A stretch of DNA of 64,000 bases from Diphasiastrum complanatum (Eukaryota; Streptophyta; Lycopodiopsida; Lycopodiales; Lycopodiaceae): positions 57,035,788 through 57,099,787 of the forward strand of contig CM055100.1 of assembly GCA_029204225.1 (NCBI GenBank), read 5' to 3'. Position 1 is the stretch's first letter. Each line of letters starts with the position of its first letter. Both the position numbers and the translations under genes were made by a program. The notes beneath the pieces are model-generated. The model had not been told where the DNA came from. It ran no database searches and saw only the letters and a program-made list of their open reading frames with translations. Shown piece after piece: positions 22,591 to 34,310 of this stretch.

Positions 22591-23380
22591 TGTACAGCAG
22601 GATATATGTGCCAACAAGATATTCAATCAGAGTTGAGCGAGATTTCCTTATTAGATCATACTTTGGATACACCAATCATGTTCTCACTAAATGTGCTGAA
22701 TGTAGTCTGGATATCAACAGGACCTATACCAGATCCAATTGAGGATGATCTCATACCAGTGAGCCATGCCTTAACTTATGATGGCAATGCAGAACTTACA
22801 GATGAACAGATTCTACATCATATGGATCCGACCAGATTTGGAGTGCGTAATGTTCCTGATGAACCAACAATCAAACCGCCCAAAGCAGTTATATTGAAGG
22901 GAGGCAGGATCACAGGTTCGATAACGAAGAAACAAGCTAAGCAACATTATAATACGATCCTGAAATGGGAGAATCCCCCTCAAAAGATCGATTCAAAGAA
23001 AGTGCCACCCTTATTGTAGAAAGACAAAGGAAAAGTCAAGAATGATTCTTCAAGTCAGACTTCCAGCAAGACATCATCGTCTAGGATGTCTTCACCTATG
23101 AAGAAAGAATTATCATCTCAAAAGTCATCACCTCCACGATCAATTCCTGCTAAGAAGGCTAAACGAAGATCCAAGACAAGTCCTTTTGAAAAAGAACAAG
23201 CAAATGTAGTCCAGCATGATATGCCAGAGCATTTTAAACGTTATACACTGGATGATGTGGTTATTATGTTACCTAAAGCACATCGTGAACCTGAAGAACA
23301 CATGCCGGAATCTAGAGAGGTTTACGATGGCCCAGCTAGGACGCAGCCAATGAATCTTGCTGAACCTGGAGAATAAAAAA
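22591..23380 (+). pseudogene. Y linker between protease and RT
   Basis: Open but unrecognised acidic and then lysine/serine-rich stretch, with one stop near 23017. It ends at HFKRYTLDDVVIMLPKA, the same landmark that precedes the RT deletion in X (FKDFTPDDVVIL). X has a comparable linker, so this is a shared feature of the two elements. Confidence 0.6.
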
Positions 23381-23391
23381 AGATTGTACAA

Positions 23392-24830
23392 GTGGGATTA
23401 CAACTTACTCCTGAACAGTATCAAGCACTCCGTTTGCTACTTATTAAGTATCAAGATTGCTTTGCATGGACTTATCAAGATTTGAAGGCTATTCCGACAT
23501 CAATGATTGAACATACCATACCTTTAGTACCTGATGCAGTACCAAAGGTTACAAAGTTCTATTGTTGTAATCCTAATGTGGCAGATCTGATGAAGAAAGA
23601 ACTTCAAAGATTGCTTGATGCCGATTTCATTTATGAGATCGAGCATACAAAATGAATTTCACCAATTGTCATTGTTCCTAAGAAAAATGGGAAATTGCGA
23701 ATCTGTGTGAATCTCAAAGCATTGAATAAAGTGACATGGAAGAATCACTTTTTATTACCTTTTACTAAAAGCATTTTGGATCGCCTTGCTGGAGTGAAAG
23801 CTTATAGTTTCTTGGATGGATTTAGTGGTTACAACCAGGTTAAGATTGCACCTGTCGATCGTCGCAAAACTGCTTTTGCAACAGAATGGGGCACCTATGC
23901 TTAGAAAGTAATGCCATTTGGACTATGTAATGCACCAAGTTCATTTCAAAGAGTAATGCAATTTGCTTTAAAAGATTATCTGCAGAAATTTCTTGAAATT
24001 TACTTGGACGACTTAAGAGTTCATAGTATAGATACAGACCACTTGGATCGATTGGAGAAAGTATTTGAAAGATGCCGCAAATATTAGATTTCTCTAAATC
24101 TAGAAAAATACCAGATATGGGTTTCGCACGGAGTTGTGCTTGGACATGTGATATCAAGACATAGTATTGCCACCGATTATTCTAAGATCAAAGTTATTGT
24201 GGAATTGCCTCCGCCAACAACAATTCGAGGAGTTTATGTGTTTATGGGTCATGCGAACTACTATCGAATTTTTATTATCTTCTTTGCGGATTCAGCATGA
24301 CCTATATACAAACTAACGATTGTTCCTATTTGGACAGTAGAGGTGTTAGAGGCCTTTGAAAAGTTAAAAAAAGCATTATCTTCAGCACCAATACTGCGTT
24401 CTCCAGATTGGACATTAGAGTTTCATGTTCATATGGATGGATCAAAATACGTCATTGGATCAGTTTTGACGTAGCCAGGTGACTATAAGAAGGATTATCC
24501 CATATGATTTGTAAGCAGACAACTTACAGATCCAGAGAAGAATTATTCAACAACGAAACGTGAAGCGCTAGCCATGATTTTTTCTATTCAAAATTTTTGT
24601 CACTACCTCATGGATCATCAACTGTTACTTTACTTGGTAAACAAGACGTGTAATACTGGACGTATTACAAGATGGTTATTATTATTGACTGAATTTGACT
24701 TTTGAATTGTGGTTAGAAAGGGAAAGCAATATTATCTAGCTGATCATGTTTCGCGATTTGAATCCGCACCAGTTAATACTGAAGTGGATGATGAACTGCC
24801 ATATGCTGCGTTGTTCTATGTTGAAGCAGT
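23392..24830 (+). pseudogene. Y reverse transcriptase and RNase H
   Basis: Copies element RNA into cDNA. RT words in order: IVPKKNGKLRICVNLKALN, FLDGFSGYNQVKIAP, MPFGLCNAPSSFQR, then the catalytic box EIYLDDLRVHS near 24000, GVVLGHVISRHSIATD, FMGHANYY. RNase H follows: HVHMDGSKYVIGSVL, STTKREALAMIF, LLYLVNKTCNTGRI, ADHVSRF. At RHYL(G)... X has FYTDHQA, but Y runs HYLMDHQLLLYLV. About nine residues, including a catalytic Asp, are deleted. At least seven in-frame stops are visible, so it is dead. Confidence 0.85.
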
Positions 24831-25552
24831 ACCTGAGTGGGTGGCAAATATTGTTGAGTACCTAATGCTAGGACGAGGATTCTGTGCTTTCAGTTTACGA
24901 AGAAGCACCGGCAGAATCATCCCATCAGGCCTCAAGCTCTCATAGTCGTCGTCGTCCACGCAACAAGATCATAATTCATGACTCGCCTTCCGCATCACGA
25001 CGTCGCACTAGGCATACCTCGTCAGCTGCTCTTCCACCCCCTGCTGTTGTTCGCACTGAACTTCCCATCCCCCTAGCCTCTGATGCTTCCCTCATCTCTG
25101 CTCCCATACAAGGTCAGTCTGTGACCATTGGGCCTACCATTCCCATTAAGCTGCCCAGGCCACCTCACCCAACACACAGTTCTTTATGGATTTGTTCGAT
25201 GATTCCGACCCCCTTGGGGCCACCAAAATCTTTGAAATGCCCCAAAGCCCAGTGCCCTTTGAACTCCAATCCCCTGGAAGAGGATTCAAACATATCCATG
25301 AATCTACTGTTGGTGTCGAGGATGCCAGCCAATAACCCCACACACAAGGTAGCCCAGCCACACTTCGGGTCGACATAGTTGTAAAATCACCAAAACAGTT
25401 CGATGCCACAGTGCCTGAAGGGTTGGAAGAGGAGGATATTTTGGAAGAAGAAGAGACCGCGTGGCACCTATTCCATGCCAACCAAGGATAGTACCATCAG
25501 GTCCTCCTGTTGTTGCAGTTGCCACGACCGTCGATTATGGTGATGCTCTAGG
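24831..25552 (+). pseudogene. Y junction and basic/proline-rich frame
   Basis: After the RNase H tail (DDELPYAALFY), where X continues into integrase, Y changes within about 30 codons to a serine/arginine/proline-rich frame (SRRRPRNKIIIHDSPSASRRRTR, 24884-25378). Integrase is therefore missing. The basic stretch could act as a nuclear-localisation or nucleic-acid-binding region, but that is a guess. Confidence 0.5.
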
Positions 25553-25867
25553 TTGTTTTCAAGCCTTGGACAAGTGATCCAGTCTATGCTGAATAAGAAG
25601 AAGAAAATGGAACAGAGAATATCTGATCTAGGATCCGAAAACACTCTGATCAGCCAAAAAATTGTCCAGTTAGATCGAGAGTTGAAGATAACCAAACAAC
25701 ATGAGGATAAGGCTGAAAGTGAAAAGAAGTTGGCCCAACAACAAGCGGATCACTTGAAAAATTACATCAGATCCCTGCAAAATGCCCTGACAACCGCACA
25801 AGATCAAGTAGATAAGGCAGTGCAAGATGCCAAGCAACAGGTGCAGCTGCTGAAGGGGCAATTATAG
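25553..25867 (+). CDS. Y post-pol ORF, coiled-coil part
   Basis: 104 residues, almost entirely a predicted coiled coil: repeated leucine/isoleucine positions with glutamine and lysine between (MLNKKKKMEQRISDLGSEN..., ADHLKNYIRSLQNAL). Ends in a single TAG, after which the same frame continues (MAEQDRTRLQGELD). It corresponds in position and character to the coiled coil of X at 11.9-12.1 kb. Confidence 0.6.
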   Translation: MFSSLGQVIQSMLNKKKKMEQRISDLGSENTLISQKIVQLDRELKITKQHEDKAESEKKLAQQQADHLKNYIRSLQNALTTAQDQVDKAVQDAKQQVQLLKGQL

Positions 25868-27100
25868 ATGGCCGAACAAGATCGCACACGGCTTCAAGGT
25901 GAATTGGATGTGACCACCCTTGAGCATATGCCTATCTGCAAACGCAAATACCCAATCATCCGGTTACACCGACGAAGATTGCGTATTTATTCAAAAAAGT
26001 GGAGACATACAAAGTGGCCCTTCAGGGATTCCAAGGCCGCTTTGATGAGTTCAAAGGAGCAGCTTCAACTGAGTTGGCAAAGGCAAAAGAGACCATCACC
26101 GCCTATGAAAAAGCAGCCTCTCAAGTGTTGGAAGCCGAACCACAAATCCCCATCCCGGTCATGCCGCAATTCTCTCCTTCGTGCCAAGAAGCTGTACCAA
26201 TGGATACAGGGATTGATTCGAACATGGACCAGGGGGGAGCTCCAGATATAGTAGATCAACCGCCAACCATACCGGATGTACAAGCGGGTCCATCCTCATC
26301 AAGGACAAGACCTCTATTTAGAAGGCCCATCAGCGCCGAGGACCAGATCCAAACTTTCTTAAAACAACATCTGCATGAGTCCTCACGTGGTGGATGGGTT
26401 CTGAAACTTAAGACCTCCGAGATCGAGGCCGACAAAGAGTTGGACAAAATACCTGCACTGGGAGAGCAGCCGGCATGGAGAATCATGATTTTTGAGAAAA
26501 TTCCGGAATCAATGAGGAGTTACGTCGCCAGCCCTCGCCAGCCCTCGCCAGTTGCGGGTAGATCCCTATTACGTGCCAATGCCGCGAAGAAATAAATGGA
26601 AAGATTTGGGGTTGGCTATGGACAAAATCACCATCCATACGTCGAATTGGCCAATCATCCATCAACCTTATAGCTGGACCACTTCAATGGACTTCCACCG
26701 TGCTTTACAAGCATATCAGAGAGAGTATGTCCACTCTCCAGATCCAACGGTGCGACAATTGGCAATGTTTGCTAAAGATCTAACTCTGTTGGCGTCAGTG
26801 GCAACCAAATAGGACGATTGCCTTCCTCCCCTGGCATTTGATCCAAATAAGGAGATGGCCTCAGAGCAAATCAAAGATCAGCTGCCGATTGCTCGTCTCT
26901 ATTTTTGTGCGGCTATGATGGGAGGCTCTTGGGAATCCTGCTTCACCTCATGGACAACTTCCAAATGGATTGTCGGAGCCCACCATTGTTTCTTGCCACA
27001 CAATTTGGATTCAATACTGCACGCCTCGACTTTATGGAGAAGGTGCAGTATCATTTAATTAACATTCGGCGCGAAGCCAATAAAAGTCCCCAATAACTGC
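25868..27100 (+). CDS. Y post-pol ORF, NWPxI domain, frameshifted
   Basis: Coding continues through frame changes. The 25999-26595 frame has an alanine/glutamate-rich helix, then RPISAEDQIQTFLKQHLHES and PALGEQPAWRIMIFEKIPES. The 26552-26812 frame has YYVPMPRRNKW, NWPIIHQPYSW and FHRALQAYQREYVHS. Then come IARLYFCAAMMGGSWES and, in another frame, FLATQFGFNTARLDFMEKV up to about 27094. The landmarks from YYVPM to IARLYF match X 12930-13260. No known family. A tandem duplication gccctcgcca sits at about 26530-26550. Confidence 0.6.
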
Positions 27101-27130
27101 ATATTGCAGGTGTCATGGGACTGCCACCAG

Positions 27131-27146
27131 TTTTGGTGGGGGATAC
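27131..27146 (+). promoter_or_regulatory. Y polypurine tract
   Basis: ttttggtgggggatac lies immediately before the TGTTGGAGG start of the 3' LTR. The purine core ggtggggga suits plus-strand priming. Confidence 0.7.
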
Positions 27147-27829
27147 TGTTGGAGGGTTTGCGGATCCCAAGGCAACCCTAACCCTAGTTAATAAGTGAGA
27201 GGGATTTGGCACCCTGCGTGTGTAAGTCCAACCTGATGATCACATAGTTATTTGATTGATTAGTTAAAAGTTAATAAAGGACTTTAGGCCTTTTTGCAGG
27301 ACTTTTAATGTCGCAGGGCCTAAATGTCAAGTTAGTGAATAAAGTTGGGTTTCTCTCCAATTTTGATGGTTCCCACACTTTTTTAAATATGAATAAAAAG
27401 AGAGGCAAGACTGGACCAATAGGATTCAAAGGCCAGGGTCCTCCTCTCTACTATAAAAAAAGACCAACTCGAGTTGCTCCTGATGTTCATTTCCTCATTT
27501 CAAAAGCAGATTGGTTTTCTTTAGAAATGGATTGATGAATGTCCTTTCTCTTCCTCTCTTTTCCTCCATTTCTCATGCTTCCTTTGTATTTGCTAATTGT
27601 TGGATTTGATCATTATTGGGATTGCTATTTCTTATGCTTTTTGTGAGAGAGAAAAGGAGAGAGAGAAGAGTAAGTTTCTATCATTGTTGTGGATTTAGGG
27701 TTAATGGAAGTAGGGTTAATGGATGTAGTGTTAATGCTTAGTGTTAATGGATGTTAGTGTTAGATCCTCCATTCATGTTGAAATCTGAACTATACTATCG
27801 CTCCCATGGGAATGAACCTCTGCGTGACA
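27147..27829 (+). repeat. 3' LTR of Y (right end inferred)
   Basis: Starts TGTTGGAGGG after the polypurine tract. A TATA-like ctataaaaaaag lies at about 27453. A region of near repeats 'gtgttaatg' lies at 27715-27760. I end it at gcgtgaca (27829), which gives TG...CA and a short inverted terminus, but there is no second copy in the window to confirm it. Confidence 0.5.
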
Positions 27830-28295
27830 ACTAACTCCGTCTCTTTGATGCTAGATTGACTAGATCATGGATTCAGATTAGGCAAGAAAAGAAACCCACT
27901 ACAAACGGTAGAATGAATATATAGTTATTTATTGTACAACACGAGCCCGATCATGTGAAATACAATCTCTGTATTTTTTTAAATACAAATGTAATACATG
28001 TGTTTGTGAAATGCCGTTTGGGATGTAGGGGTAATTGCCGTGTTCATTATGTAGGTGCATTTATGTGAAGCTATCATTCACTTCAATCGAAATTAGTTGA
28101 AAATAAGATTCACACACGCACATAGAATTTGACATAAAATTGTAAATACAACATCACATGTACAGAGCGACATACGCACAATGTGCAGCAAAAAAAGTAC
28201 GCCAAATACTGTATATAATGTGAAAAATAATTTGAGTACAATGGTAGACCGTCTGCTAGAGACAAACTACTGAAACTAAAATAATAGAGCCACAA
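27830..28295. other. Unassigned A/T-rich stretch
   Basis: No coding or repeat structure recognised. It separates Y from the reverse-strand fragment at 28296. Confidence 0.4.
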
Positions 28296-28640
28296 TCAAT
28301 GATTTGGCTCTGACTTAGACGAATGCTCCTGAGACAACTCAGGGCCCTGAGCTGACTCTCGCAGCCGATGTCTCTGCATATCTAGAATTGGCATGGGTTG
28401 TGTGTCCGAGGAGGAGGACTCCTCACTAGCATCATCCCAATCTACCACCGCATCAGCCCCCAAGCAAGCCAAACGAACAACACCTCCTCCAGCTGACTGT
28501 AATTCTGCACTTCTAGCTGTACTTGGAACCCTATGTGGTCGTCCTCTCTTCCCTGGCAGTTTCTGTGCCTTGCCTTTCTTGTTTGGTGCACCCTTGGGCC
28601 TTCTTGGTCTCTTGCAAACAAGAGGAGCTTCAATGCCTTG
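28296..28640 (-). pseudogene. Basic, AT-hook-like protein C-terminal fragment
   Basis: A 114-residue reverse-strand frame runs open from a stop at 28641-28643 to a TGA at 28296. It begins QGIEAPLVCKRPRRPKGAP and continues with a lysine-rich nuclear-localisation-like run and GKRGRPHRV, an AT-hook-like GRP core. It then passes into an acidic, serine-rich tail (DDASEESSSSD) ending KSEPNH. Nothing upstream in frame gives a catalytic domain; a proline/leucine-rich frame lies at 28630-28866. Basic plus acidic tails of this sort occur in plant transposases and chromatin proteins, but I cannot say which. Probably a truncated transposon-derived exon. Confidence 0.4.
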
Positions 28641-28877
28641 TCACCCCCATGCAAATCACCTGGCTGGCTAGGTTGGGCCCAAGCTGAGACCGACTGAGAT
28701 AGGGAAGCAAAAGAGGGAACTCCCTATGCACCTGAGCGAGGAGGATGAGATGGTGGAGTGTGTGTGCCCATGGGGCTGCTGCAGGTAGAGGAACTAGTTG
28801 TGCAAGAGGCAAGTACAGCGACGATATGTACTGAAAGGGGTGCTGAGGTGGACGGTACTGGTACATCCTGGGTGCTG

Positions 28878-29228
28878 CTAGTTTTCTTGTTTTTTGTTTC
28901 TTGTTGAGTAGCTTAATCTTGTCATTGCATTGTTCCTTGATTTTAGTAGATAAATTGTAGATTTGCTCTATGATTCAGTTAGTTGATCTATACTGAGCTA
29001 GGACTGGTTGCATGGCTTGTATATGCATGTCGCTGAGTAACGTATCCGTCTCTTCCCACTGACAGGCTGGGAATACACATTGTAATATGAGAAACACTTA
29101 TGCTTGGAAACCGTTCTAACAAGAAGACCAAATCGTAAAGAACCGTAACCAATAGAAGTAACAAAAAGAAGAAAGAACGAACGATAAAAGAACTGTGTTC
29201 ATAGATTGAGTGGAAATCTGTGAACAAA
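28878..29228 (+). repeat. 3' part of an X-family LTR
   Basis: Matches the last third of the X LTR: cttgtttcttgtt, the 'ctgacaggctgggaa' block, 'aaccgttctaacaagaaga' and 'agaaccgtaac', ending 'atctgtgaaca' at 29228 like the LTR ends of X. More diverged than the X LTRs. No internal sequence lies on either side, so it is a truncated solo LTR. Confidence 0.8.
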
Positions 29229-30535
29229 AACTAAGAATATCTAGCTTTGCATCTTCAAAGGCCATAGAAACAACTTGTATATGGGCTGCGGTCATTCTCA
29301 CAAGAGCTAGCTTTTAGTGCTCCAGGTTTAGATTCATACACACTCTAGTGCGAACATTGAGAAGGATCAACTTAAAAACAGATTCGCTTAGATCAGAATT
29401 TTGAAGCACAATAGATTTCTATCATTCATTGAGGATCTGTGATTGCGCTGTTAAATTGTACTGATAATTAAAGACAGGTTCTTCCTAAAAACTTCGGCAA
29501 TCTCTTAGACTGCGAAGCGTCTACAAAAACTATTGTGTTCTTAATTTGAAACCAGCTCAAGTAGATTGGTTTTTGTTGTCCTTTTATGTGTAGCTAGATA
29601 GAGAAGAAATGTTGGCAATTGTAATCGATTATGTGAAGTCCCTTGAACTCAAAATCAAAGTAAGAGAATTTTATGCTTTAGAGCTTTCTATATTTGTATT
29701 CAACCGGTTGCAAATCAGATTATTTCTTCTCATGTTGCATTTAATAGAATCAACGCAATATCATAACATAAAGATACACGAAAATATTCTAGGGTAAACG
29801 AATGCCTTTAGCACGTGCTTCAGCAATGATGTTCATACAAATGCTCTAAAATAATATCGTACCTGGTCCTTGCCCTCGTTTTGAAAAATCTTGAACCCTG
29901 ATACCCACGTATATACTGGAAAAGCAAACTACTGAATCCTGATACCCACATCTATACTGGAAAAGCAAGGAAGATAGGTTTCAAAATTAGTACATCAATA
30001 GTAATAAATGGAATTTTAAAATAAGCACTATGCTTGAGATACTGTGTCCAACTGAAGCAAACTACTGAATTCTGATACCCACGTCTTTACTAGAAAAGCA
30101 AGGAAGATAGGTTTCAAAATTAGTACAATATCATTCATTGAGGATCTGTGATTTTGTTGTTAAATCCTACTCATAATTACAGACAGGATCTTCTTAAAAA
30201 CTTCGGCAATCTCTTAGTCAACTTAAATATACATAATCAATCAACGTTCTCTGAAAACATAAATTATGTGAGTCCTGCTTATATCAAAGAAGATTAAAAC
30301 CATATAATTAGTTCCTAAAAAAGTGGTAGTCTCAAAATGGTTTGCTTAAGAGCGTGAAATGTGCTAACAACAATTTTCGAACTCCAGAAGTCAATACTCC
30401 ACCGCAACCTGAATACACATCATCAATCAACGTTCTTTGAAAACGTAGATTATGTGAGCTCCGCTTATATCAAAGACGATTAAAACCATATAATTAGCTC
30501 CTAAAACAGTGGGAGAACTTTCGAGAGACACCGTG
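29229..30535. repeat. Unassigned region with three pairs of local duplications
   Basis: Apart from the bHLH-like exon, I see no gene. Three direct duplications stand out: 29445-29515 with 30147-30215 (both ending aaacttcggcaatctcttag); 29932-30000 with 30064-30128 (actgaat.ctgatacccac...gaagataggtttcaaaattagtac); and 30237-30326 with 30423-30512 (tcaatcaacgttct.tgaaaac...aaaccatataattag). The pairs interleave, so they are likely the result of more than one duplication. Confidence 0.7.
29593..29659 (+). pseudogene. Single bHLH-like exon (helix 2 region)
   Basis: Between an AG acceptor at 29591-29592 and a GTAAGAG donor at 29660 lies a 67-base segment encoding LDREEMLAIVIDYVKSLELKIK. Plant bHLH factors of the BEE/CIB and related groups have a comparably short exon encoding MLDEIINYVQSLQRQVE for the second helix. 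The phase, length and the M-L...I..YV.SL pattern agree, but the acidic DE at positions 3-4 of the motif is replaced. No flanking bHLH exons were found, so it is a relic or a misread. The family assignment rests on this one exon. Confidence 0.4.
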
Positions 30536-30560
30536 AGATATATATATATATATATATATA
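30536..30560. repeat. (TA)n microsatellite
   Basis: Uninterrupted alternating T and A. Confidence 0.9.
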
Positions 30561-30838
30561 AAGCGAGAGAGACGTGTTCATCATGATGAAAGGGAGCTGG
30601 TAATTTGCTCTATTTCTCAACAGTCCAGTGTGGCAGATCAGGATGGTTGACTGTTTTTGGTTGTCACATAGATTGAGTTTCTAGTTGCAAAGAAAGCATC
30701 CAACAGCTTGTGATTTGGCTTCGCAAACAGAGATTTGTGCATTGCCTAATCCAGATAGTTTATGGCAGTTCATATCAATTGGTTGACAATTATCTTTAGT
30801 GTTCTACAATACATCAATGGATCAAAAGAGAGGGATAA

Positions 30839-31200
<362 letters not shown>

Positions 31201-31384
31201 GACAGTGAGAGTTAGATATGGTGGATGCAGGTTTGTGTTGCAAAATTTTACATCTGTTCAACTGTTTTTCATTAATTTGGCTCTTTTCTTCCATTTCTAT
31301 GGCTAGCAGAATTTTTCTCTTTTTCAGTTTCTTTGAGGTTGTAAAACTATTCGTAGGATCGTTAACTTTTGTCAATTTTCATGT

Positions 31385-31492
31385 TTTTCCATTCTAGTGA
31401 TGCTCTTGTTTTACGTTGGAACGTTGCACGACACTCGGTCAGTCTTCACCATCGAAGTCTTGTTTTTTGATGATGATTTAGAGGTTTTTTTT
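31385..31492. other. CACTA left flank, partly similar to the right flank
   Basis: The run 'gctcttgttttacgttggaac...cagtcttcaccat' resembles 46300-46365 'ggtgttcttttacgtttaac...cagtgttaccatt' in the same orientation. The similarity is imperfect, judged by eye at perhaps two-thirds identity. Confidence 0.4.
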
Positions 31493-31650
31493 CACAATAA
31501 CATATCATGCAGATTCCGACATGGGCGTCCGACGTATGTTCAAAAATTTCATAATCCGTCACAATCCGACATGTCAAAATACGACGTCCCAGTAAAAAAT
31601 CCGAAAATCAGGGCCCGGTGATCGGGAAATATCGGTGGCAGCCAATTTTT
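31493..31650. repeat. CACTA left subterminal region
   Basis: Words tccgacatg, gtccgacgt, caatccgacatg and tacgacgtcc match the right subterminal units. The phrase atccgaaaa...gatcggga parallels the reverse complement of 46115-46135. The terminal match itself is weak. Confidence 0.5.
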
Positions 31651-31696
<46 letters not shown>

Positions 31697-31747
31697 TGTT
31701 TAACATTTTGCATTCATTTAAAATTTAAGATGAGAGAGAGAGAGAGA
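31651..31747. repeat. (GT)n then short (GA)n
   Basis: GT run at 31652-31693, a 40-base spacer containing ttttgcattcatttaa, then GA at 31733-31747. The spacer resembles the tandem units at 33344-33790. Confidence 0.85.
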
Positions 31748-32998
31748 AGAAAAAGAAAGCTTTATTAACATCTGTTCCATGCCATATGGCATATAAGACC
31801 GAACAATACATCAAAAGAAATGGAAACGAGACGGATCGATGCCGTCAATCAACAACAGTAAACAAATCTAACTAAGAAGAGATTAATGGCCAGGATTGTA
31901 TGGTACATAGAGCATTTACAAGTCCAACTGGACATCTCTTCAATTCTCTAACTCTGACTCTAACTCTGATCAATCTCAGATATCATTATGACAATTGTCT
32001 ATTTAGTTTCAACTAAAGGTTTAGCTTCAACAAAATGAACATTGCCATCTCTATATATTAAGCGTCTCCCTGTATCCTTTGCATTCTACAGAGCCTTTTT
32101 CCTTTCCACCACTTGGACAAATGTGAGATCTTCATCCAGGAAGATCGTGGTATTTTTTAGCTTATGTCTCTGATGTAGTACCTCACATCTAAACTCCAAC
32201 GAAGTGAAGCGTAGGACAAGAGTGCTAGCATCTTTCTTGGTATGCGAAGCTGAGTCGAAACCATTGTCATGGTACTGCAGATTAGTTTCCAAAAACTCCT
32301 TGCTTCCTTAAGAGCATCCTGGGAGTCCGGGACGCCTCTAACACGAACATTAAGAGCCTTTTGCTCTCGCAACCGACTCTCTGTAAGTGTAGCAGAGATG
32401 AAAGAAACTGGAGCATTCGTTTTTCCAGGACCTTTGAGAACCTCTACCCAAGACTGGACAGTCGTATGGTGCTGCTCCACTTTGTTTTCGAGTTGTTGGA
32501 TCATATTTGAAGTAGCTGCTTGGGAGGTTGCACATTTGATGGTCATAATTTCTCGTCTGAGTTCTTCAATTGATGCATCTGTCCGTCGAAGGTGTGACTG
32601 CACGGATAAAATCATTTCTCGATGGGAGTCCATCTCCTTTCGGTGGTTGGCAAGAAGTTGGAATAGTCTTACACTATCTGCACTTAGTGCAAAGACTATT
32701 GAAGAGAGTGATGGAGGAATCGAATCTTGATCGTAATTGGAGGTTAAAGGGAGAGCAATACTGGGTTCATTAAGATCCAAAATAGGGTTTGAAAGGGAGA
32801 GAGGTATGGCTATAGGCAAATCTGAGGTGGAGGTAGGAGAAAAATCCATAGGCATCCCTGCTGGCTGCCCAGGTAGTGATACTGTCTCAACTGTATGTGC
32901 AAGCAGAGGTGTGTGGGGAAGGAGCCGAAGGCCTCCCTTGGTGTTCCCTTTCTTGGCCATTTGGAATGCAAGGATCAGTGCGTGGAGGCTAACCTGAA
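31748..32998 (-). mobile_element. LINE-type ORF1 insertion without ORF2
   Basis: The reverse strand carries an ORF1-like protein (32960-31999) followed by about 240 bases ending with an AATAAA signal (tttatt at 31761-31766, forward strand) and the purine tract aaagaaaaagaaga as read forward. That is the layout expected of the 3' end of a retrotransposed transcript, yet there is no endonuclease or reverse transcriptase ORF. Either ORF2 was lost by internal deletion, or this is a retrocopy or a non-autonomous unit made of ORF1 alone. A (GA)n tract borders both sides. Confidence 0.55.
31999..32960 (-). pseudogene. LINE-like ORF1 (nucleic-acid-binding protein), frameshifted
   Basis: From MAKKGNTKGGLR the first 180 residues form a proline/serine-rich head, then a predicted coiled coil (REMILSVQSHLRRTDASIEELRREI, QQLENKVEQHHTTV). 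Next come LREQKALNVRVRGVPD and EARSFWK, the usual junction to the RRM-like core of L1-type ORF1 proteins. A frameshift near 32285 follows, then TLVLRFTSLEFRCEVL, LKNTTIFLDEDLTFVQVVERKKAL, one TAG, and NAKDTGRRLIYRDGNVHFVE to the stop at 31999-32001. This is the C-terminal domain order of LINE ORF1. It would bind RNA in a ribonucleoprotein. The family call rests on these phrases, read by eye. Confidence 0.65.
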
Positions 32999-33149
32999 TT
33001 CACAAGCAGCAGTAGACCTAGAGCGATGACTGTTGGGCATCAGGGCATCATCCTGAGCTCAAGCTAGGCCATGGATTGGGGCACCATCGTGAGCTGGAGC
33101 CATCGCGAGTTGGAGCCATCGCGAGAGAGGAGCCATCGCGACCTGGAGT

Positions 33150-33790
<641 letters not shown>

Positions 33791-34310
33791 TTTAATTGCT
33801 TGTACATGTGACAAAAATATTCAAAAAAAAGAGAGCAAGCGTTTAAAGAGCGAGCAATTGCACGTTTGCCGAGTGAGTTTACCGGTGAGTTTGTGTTGTT
33901 TCAATTTGTTTTATTATTGGAATACGTTATCTAACATAGTAAGAAATTAAATGTAAGTCATAATTTTTATTTTGTTCAAAGCAATATCGTATTTTACTGC
34001 ATACACTAGCAATTAGTTAATATGCAAAGGTGAAATGTAGATAATTAAAATTCCCAATCCTAGGAAGGTGTGTAGCCCTTACTTTTCTCCCGTTAAAGGC
34101 AAATTTTCTAATCTTTCCAACTTGCATGGAAAAACCTACATGTCGCAGGGAGGGAATATGTGGTGACATTATGAAATAGGACATAACCGCAAGGTTCGGG
34201 GATTATAATTATCACATTCAACTCTATCTATAAAAGTATACATAAAAAGTACCGTGATGAATATAAAAAAAAAATGAGTGCAAGTGAATTTAAGTATTAA
34301 TAATCATAGA
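33791..34310. other. CACTA interior, no gene seen
   Basis: A/T-rich; likely the 3' non-coding part of the TNPD-type gene. Confidence 0.4.

Larger units (their letters stand above)
19541..27829 (+). mobile_element. Element Y: 5'-truncated Ty3/gypsy retrotransposon lacking integrase
   Basis: Order: leader, gag, protease, RT, RNase H, post-pol frames, polypurine tract, 3' LTR. Most of gag-pol lies in one reading frame interrupted by point stops. It is related to X in every shared domain but much diverged. No 5' LTR is visible, and integrase is absent because RNase H is followed within about 60 codons by the post-pol basic/serine-rich frame. The left limit is approximate. The right limit assumes the LTR ends gtgaca. 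Confidence 0.8.

Noticed and set aside
27894-27905. CACTACAAACGG as a possible left end of the CACTA element
   Set aside because: Matches the right terminus only for eight bases, and no subterminal repeats follow it.
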